Assembly (NCBI GenBank): GCA_032718475.1
Contig: JAUCBJ010004994.1
Location: forward strand, 1 to 35,310
Length of the DNA: 35,310 nucleotides
From: Nemertoderma westbladi
Lineage: Eukaryota; Xenacoelomorpha; Nemertodermatida; Nemertodermatidae
Reading direction: 5' to 3'
Part shown: positions 29,890-35,310 of the stretch, piece by piece
Numbering within the stretch: position 1 is the stretch's first letter
How the letters are laid out: the number at the start of each line of letters is the position of its first letter
Program-made: the position numbers and the translations under genes
Notes under the pieces: model-generated
The model's input: the letters and a program-made list of their open reading frames with translations, nothing else
Told to the model about the DNA's origin: nothing
The model's database searches: none

Positions 29890-30200
29890 ATACTTACTTT
29901 GGCAGCAGAAATCACAGCAGCAGTAAACTGGGAGTATCTTTCGCAGTGGTCCATGTTATCACAAATCCGACTAGCATACCTGTAGATACCTCAATAGTGA
30001 AGTAATCAATCACATAGAGGTTCCTCAAGGTAGACCAGTCAGTCATGTGTGCGTCTTGTCTATGTCTGTAGAGATTCCTGTGTATTTCTTCCGAATCAGA
30101 AGGTGGTTAGATTGTGTTTTGTGACCACTAGGGCCCACAATGGTGAATAGCTTCCACGTCTTTTCTGGAACAGGGTATTGCCAGAAAACAGCCCCTCTGC
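29890..30200 (-). pseudogene. RTE-like LINE remnant, end of endonuclease and linker
   Basis: On the minus strand, GNTLFQKRRG (about 30155-30185) and, after a shift, HKTQSNHLLIRKKY parallel TQFKKRTGKLW and HKSQIDHILFRRKY of the endonuclease at 17655-18440. The sequence continues as TDWSTLRN, YFTIEVS and, in another frame, ICDNMDHCERYSQFTAAVIS, as expected for the linker between endonuclease and RT. Strongly decayed. A GTAAGT at its end makes part of it look like an exon, but the continuity with the LINE argues against that. Confidence 0.5.
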
Positions 30201-30396
30201 AAGAGGGATGTCTTGAACTTCCTTCTTGACCTCAGAGATGACCTACGCTACATCTTGTTTTAAACAGTTACACCCAAGAGGGGGATGTGGATTGAAGTAA
30301 ACCAGGAACAGCCCCTGATGGTGAGTTGGTTGTGAAAATGGCTATCTACATAATCGCCTGCTGAGTGTTGACGGGCTGAGTGCTGAGTGTATCTTA

Positions 30397-30684
30397 GGGG
30401 CCGTCCAAGTATGACGTCAGCACTTTAGGGGGGGGAGGGGGGTTGGGAAAATCTGATGACGTGCTGATGAGGGGAGGGGAGGGGGTCAGCCAAAATCTGA
30501 CGTCAGCATGTTCATTTATAGGTGCTAGAAGAGAAATAGCAGAAGAGTAAATACTGTAGCTTGCCTATTTTAATTGTTCGAAACCCCCGAAGGCCCATAG
30601 CACGACCTTCTGTTTCAGTTACCAGTCACCATGGTCAACATTTTGGGAAAAAGTGCAGACGTCATACTGTACTTGGACGGCCCC
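30397..30684. mobile_element. MITE, PIF/Harbinger-like
   Basis: 288 bp with terminal inverted repeats: GGGGCCGTCCAAGTATGACG at the left (to 30418) and its inverse at the right (30658-30684), interrupted there by 5 extra bases. It is flanked by TTA on both sides (30394-30396 and 30685-30687). A 3-bp TTA target duplication is the PIF/Harbinger signature. It has no transposase and contains G-rich runs. Confidence 0.75.
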
Positions 30685-30687
30685 TTA

Positions 30688-30929
30688 TTAGTCGCGGCCT
30701 ATCCCCACCATATCTCGAGAACTTAGTTATTTTCGACCCAACTGGAATTAACCTTCGTAGGAGCGAGAACCAAGCCGTAATCCCCTCACGCAGAACTGCT
30801 GTTGGGTGTGAAACGCTGTCATTCTTAGGCCCGAGTCTATGGAACTCCCTGCCCAATAAACTAAAAAGTAAAATATCCCTGGAGTCATTTAAACATGGGA
30901 TCAAAAACCACTATTTGAATATGCGCTAA
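30688..30929 (+). pseudogene. CR1/L2-like LINE, C-terminal fragment
   Basis: The last 80 codons of a LINE reverse transcriptase: NLRRSENQAVIPSRRT, GCETLSFLGPSLWNSLPNKL and SLESFKHGIKNHYLNM. The G-x-x-x-F/L-x-x-x-x-P-x-x-WNSLP block followed by SFK is characteristic of CR1, L2 and related clades. The open frame extends leftward into the MITE (from 30561), so its first 43 codons are not LINE. The RT core is missing. 30930-31460 is AT-rich, perhaps the 3' region of the element. Confidence 0.8.
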
Positions 30930-31468
30930 CAACAGCATGATATGATACGTACATACTATGATATCCTAACTCATAATTATTAGTGATATGATGCTAATTT
31001 ATAACAGCTGTCTTAACAAACGGCCTGTGATATGGTGCTGGTCAATAATTCTAGAACCCTATAAGCCCTAACCCCCTTTAAATATGTATTTTTTAATATA
31101 CTATGTATTTGTATTACTTTATTTTTTAATCTTAGTTATGTGCATGTTGTTTTATACTTCAGTGTATTTACGAACTCTTATAAATGCTTTATTAACAAAT
31201 GCCCTTACTTGCGGGTACCGATAAGCTGGCTCTATGTTATTATAAATATTATAGTGATATGATAACTGATTAATGATAAAATAAATAACTCTTAAAACTC
31301 AGTATCTTATAGTATACTATGTATTTTAACTTTTGGTATATTTATGGTGTATTTTATAAGTATTTTAACTAAGTATTTTATATTTCGGGTGTATTTAACA
31401 GGCTCTTTTAATAACTTCTTCAACGAATGGCCTTAATGAACAGCCGTCTTGGATTAATAATGGAGTAA

Positions 31469-31596
31469 CTGTGGGGCGAGCCACGAAGTGAGTGAGCCTT
31501 AGCGTAGGGGTACCATTGATCAACCTGTCGTTCTGTGGGGCGAGCCACGAAGTGAGTGAGCCTTAGCGTAGGGGTACCATTAATCAACCTGTCGTT
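31469..31596. repeat. Direct duplication, 2 x 64 bp
   Basis: Units start at 31469 and 31533 (CTGTGGGGCGAGCCACGAAG and 44 more bases), with one difference (GATC against AATC). GGGGCGAGCCACGAAG also occurs as reverse complement at 2977-2992, so it belongs to a dispersed family. Confidence 0.9.
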
Positions 31597-33536
31597 CTGT
31601 CGCGTTTTTTTTCAGTATTTTATTTTAAACGTTAATAACTCGGCCAATCCTTGATGAAATCTATCCAAACTTGGTACACATGTTGTTTGGCAAAAGTTTG
31701 AAAATTTTCCAAGTAGAATTTGTGTGGGGCCTTCGTGCAGCATCAGTGTAACTGTTATTGCAGTTATAATAAATTTATTTATCCAAATTTAAAATGCGTT
31801 AAATTATTATTACTGTAGGATAAATCAGCTGGGTTTCTGACAAATTTTGCAATACATTGGGGCTGTCTGCCAATCTGCATGTACCATGTGTACCGGTACT
31901 ATCAGGCTGTACTCAATCCCTGAATCGAGAATCCTGCAATCAGTCAATACTGCAATACTGGCAGCCGGTACCATACACTGCAGACATGCCATATCATGTA
32001 ATCTAATTAAACATGGCCCCAGCAACCCTTGCGGTGATTATAGTTTAGGCCTAATTAGCCCAGTACCGGCACCGGTAATAATAATATAATAGTTTAGATA
32101 GTTACCGCTAATCATTCAGCCATTGGCACGGTACACCGTATTGCTGTACTGCCGTTGTAGTGCGCACCGTAGGTACCACCCTACTACCGGTACCGGCTGA
32201 CCGATGGCAACTAGCACTTCAGCACTTGCACAGCAACAGCACTACTGGCGATACACAAGTTGGAATTTATGTAGAGTTTGCTCAACAGTACAGATATAAA
32301 ATAGTTATCTAAATTATATATATTACTATTGACAAGTATTGAAATATATACCGTTATTCATGTTATCAGTATTTGCAACATTTGACATTGAAGAGGTGAG
32401 AGAAGATGAATACCGGCACTCAACAAAACCAACGCTTATCACAGGTCGGTATGGTTACCTCGAAACCGGCGCGACTGTCCACTCGAATACAACTTCAAAA
32501 CACAAACGCCAACAATAAACTGAAAGCGATTAAAAGGGGTGAACACGTACTGTCCCCCTTTCTTTGATTAATTGGTGGTGTGGGTTAATCTCTCATAACC
32601 TGATTTTGTGATACAGTCGCGCAATTTTAATTTGTATCTCATAACTGGGCCTCGTGCTGCGCGAAGGCCCCACGAACGTGTATAGTACTGTATGTAAGAA
32701 CCTTATTCAAAACCTTATTCTATTTTATCTCCATTAACATATTTATATTTTAATGTACGTCCTTTTACTGTGTATTTTCCCTACACATTTCGGGTAATAA
32801 TTTCGTTAATATTTTGATTGTTGCTGGGAATGGATAATTAAATTCGTACAGTAAGTACGAATTTAAATCGTTCATAATTAATCTATTGTAATTTTTATTT
32901 AAATCCGTGTAATCTAGTAATCTGTGTAATCTAGTAATCCGTGTAATCTGTATCATAATTAATCTATTGTAATTTTTATTTAAATCCGTGTAATCTAGTA
33001 GGTACGAATTCAAACCGAATCTAACTCATTTATTTTATTTCGTATGTAACTTCGTGTAATCTTTATATCGATGATTGTGTATTTGTGATACTCCGCCATG
33101 CCAATCAATACCACACAGACCATACACAGACCCCCACAGCTCTATACTAAATGTTATATTACTCCGACCACTCCCCTCGAACACATTCCTACTCCATTTT
33201 ACACACGCCTACTAACCACACATTTACCACTACCGACAGACAATTACCACACCGACCATACCGATAACCTCCTCGCCTTAAGGGGACCCCCATGAAAACG
33301 AGACCATGTCTCTTGGGGCTATCCCCGACATCATCTAGACTCACACTCACCATGCAAAACTTACCCATTACTCAACCACCTCTTACACAGGAAACGCTGA
33401 CCACAAATTGCCAACGAAATGCACTCTGACAACACACTAACATTATAGCCTAACAAACTGTCTCAATTTATTTGATGCATTAACCATAACTACTGTATAA
33501 TTAATTATATTGTTAATATATAATTAATTAATTATA
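31597..33536. other. Non-coding stretch rich in short repeats
   Basis: No convincing gene. It holds two copies of GGGCCTTCGNGCAGCA (31726-31744, inverse at 32651-32671), many CCGGTACCGG-like palindromes between 31890 and 32200, and a direct duplication of about 48 bp (CATAATTAATCTATTGTAAT and so on) at 32871 and 32954. Confidence 0.55.
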
Positions 33537-34955
33537 TTGTATGTTACAGCGTTCACTTCGTTCCTATATTGTATGTTACAGCGTTCACTTTGTTCCTATA
33601 TTGTACGTTACAGCGTTCACTTCGTTCCTATATTGTATGTTACAGCATTCACTTTGTTCCTATATTGTATGTTACAGCATTCACTTCGTTCCTATATTGT
33701 ATGTTACAGCATTCACTTCGTTCCTATATTGTATTACAGCATTCACTTCGTTCCTATATTGTATATTACAGCGTTCACTTTGTTCCTATATTGTATGTTA
33801 CAGCATTCACTTTGTTCCTATATTGTATGTTACAGCATTCACTTTGTTCCTATATTGTATGTTACAGCATTCACTTCGTTCCTATATTGTATGTTACACC
33901 GTTCACTTCGTTCCTATATTGTATGTTACAGCATTCACTTCGTTCCTATATTGTATGTTACAGCATTCACTTCGTTCCTATATTGTATGTTACAGCATTC
34001 ACTTCGTTCCTATATTGTATGTTACAGCGTTCACTTTGTTCCTATATTGTATGTTACAGCGTTCACTTCGTTCCTATATTGTATGTTACAGCATTCACTT
34101 CGTTCCTATATTGTATGTTACAGCATTCACTTCGTTCCTATATTGTATATTACAGCATTCACTTTGTTAATATATTGTATGTTACAGCATTCACTTCGTT
34201 CCTATATTGTATGTTACAGCATTCACTTTGTTCCTATATTGTATGTTACAGCATTCACTTTGTTCCTATATTGTATGTTACAGCGTTCACTTTGTTCCTA
34301 TATTGTATATTACAGCATTCACTTTGTTCCTATATTGTATATTACAGCGTTCACTTCATTCCTATATTGTATATTACAGCATTCACTTCGTTCCTATATT
34401 GTATGTTACAGCGTTCACTTCGTTCCTATATTGTATGTTACAGCATTCACTTCGTTCCTATATTGTATGTTACAGCGTTCACTTCGTTCCTATATTGTAT
34501 ATTACAGCATTCACTTTGTTCCTATATTGTATATTACGGGCGTTCCACTTCATTCCTATATTGTATGTTACAGCATTCACTTCGTTCCTATATTGTATGT
34601 TACAGCGTTCACTTCGTTACTATATTGTATATTACAGCATTCACTTTGTTCCTATATTGTATATTACAGCGTTCACTTCATTCCTATATTGTATGTTACA
34701 GCATTCACTTCGTTCCTATATTGTATGTTACAGCGTTCACTTCGTTCCTATATTGTATGTTACAGCATTCACTTCATTCCTATATTGTATGATACAGCGT
34801 TCACTTCATTCCTATATTGTATATTACAGCGTTCACTTCGTTCCTATATAGTATATTACAGCATTCACTTCGTTCCTATTTTGTATGTTACAGCATTCAC
34901 TTCGTTCCTATATTGTATGTTACAGCGTTCACTTCGTTCCTATATTGTATGTATT
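33537..34955. repeat. 32-bp satellite array (about 44 units)
   Basis: Unit TTCCTATATTGTATGTTACA then GCGTTCACTTCG. The period is not a multiple of three and the plus strand has no stops, so all three plus frames are open (up to 493 codons). Variants are mostly CG to TG or CA at the two CpG sites, plus a G/A alternative in TATGTTAC. One unit at 34533-34551 has extra bases. A coding role is very unlikely. Confidence 0.96.
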
Positions 34956-35159
34956 CCTATATTAATTATAATTATAAATGGATTATCTTGTTATCTTGTT
35001 CCTTCCGGTAATGTTTAATTATGCAGATTTACTTTACTTATTTGATGTCAATTAAACAATTTCAATTTCGACCGATTTAGAAATATTAAACATAGGCAAC
35101 TTCACAAGAAGAACTGGTTGGTGAGTTGTATTTGATTACCACACCTCTGGGAAACTTAC

Positions 35160-35275
35160 TTTCCAACACGCCAGCACAAGGAAGCAGTGTTTTGTGTAGT
35201 CAATCACTGCAGATGCAATTGGATTCAAGTCCACCGTTGAATGCATCATCTGTGTTATCACATCATGTGTGCCTA
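35160..35275 (-). CDS. Candidate host exon at the window edge
   Basis: On the minus strand an AAA|GTAAGT donor follows 35160, and GGATTTACAG precedes 35275. The 116 bp hold a single open frame of 38 codons plus 2 bases (GTHDVITQMMHSTVDLNPIA, SAVIDYTKHCFLVLACWK). Both other frames have stops in the first codons. The acceptor lacks a pyrimidine tract, and the frame stays open upstream to about 35306 (KKIRLWGFTV), so the exon may start further right. The peptide resembles a normal globular protein and no transposon I know. The gene would continue outside the window. Confidence 0.45.
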
Positions 35276-35310
35276 CTGTAAATCCCCATAGCCGTATCTT
35301 CTTCTACTGT

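Noticed and set aside
29898-29979. 82-bp minus-strand exon with GTAAGT donor and CTACAG acceptor
   Set aside because: The peptide (ICDNMDHCERYSQFTAAVIS) continues from the LINE endonuclease remnant next to it after one frameshift, so it is better read as LINE linker.
32450-32568. 39-codon ORF starting MVTSKPARLSTRIQLQ
   Set aside because: Short, no splice signals or known motif. Length is within chance expectation.
33537-35018. 493-codon plus-strand ORF and two overlapping long ORFs
   Set aside because: All three plus frames are open because the 32-bp unit lacks stops on that strand. No frame is preferred.

Overview
The window is nuclear DNA from a multicellular animal, most likely a marine invertebrate. 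It holds spliceosomal splice signals, BEL/Pao, RTE-like and CR1/L2-like retrotransposon remnants, an animal-type Helitron, a PIF/Harbinger-like MITE, a hammerhead ribozyme and several minisatellites whose variation sits at CpG sites. The species cannot be told from the sequence. No complete host gene is visible. Nearly every recognisable coding stretch is a decayed mobile element. No tRNA, rRNA or CRISPR array was seen.

Layout. 1-2600: a 5'-truncated RTE-like LINE on the minus strand with target-site duplication and a (TAG)n tail, then a 640-bp foldback repeat. 3600-5120: two open stretches of a plus-strand protein I do not recognise, separated by a probable insertion. 5475-17537: a BEL/Pao LTR retrotransposon region with three LTRs (6645, 10054, 17024). 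A block made of 45-bp minisatellite, LTR and 5' gag has been tandemly duplicated (5475-9005 and 9018-11895). The second copy runs on through the rest of gag (DUF1759-like region, CCHC knuckle) and an A17-type protease domain. Reverse transcriptase, RNase H and most of the integrase are gone, and their place is taken by tandem repeats.

17655-22396: a LINE endonuclease fragment reads in frame into the start of a Helitron Rep-helicase gene. The Helitron has several frameshifts and stops and lacks the segment that should carry the catalytic tyrosines, but keeps the HUH motif, Walker A and B, and a 131-bp spliceosomal intron. It is followed by a 1.9-kb structure of two minisatellite arrays in opposite orientation (22430-24352).

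24360-35310: mostly non-coding. It holds a 3 x 56-bp repeat, a type I hammerhead ribozyme (26871-26924), a 25-bp minisatellite (27345-27997), two candidate host exons (29490-29590 plus, 35160-35275 minus), another fragment of the RTE-like LINE, a MITE beside a CR1/L2-like LINE tail, and a 32-bp satellite of about 44 copies (33537-34955).

The genes do not work together as a pathway. The most rewarding items to check are the hammerhead ribozyme, the unrecognised protein at 3604-5116, the intron inside the Helitron helicase and the inverted minisatellite pair next to it.
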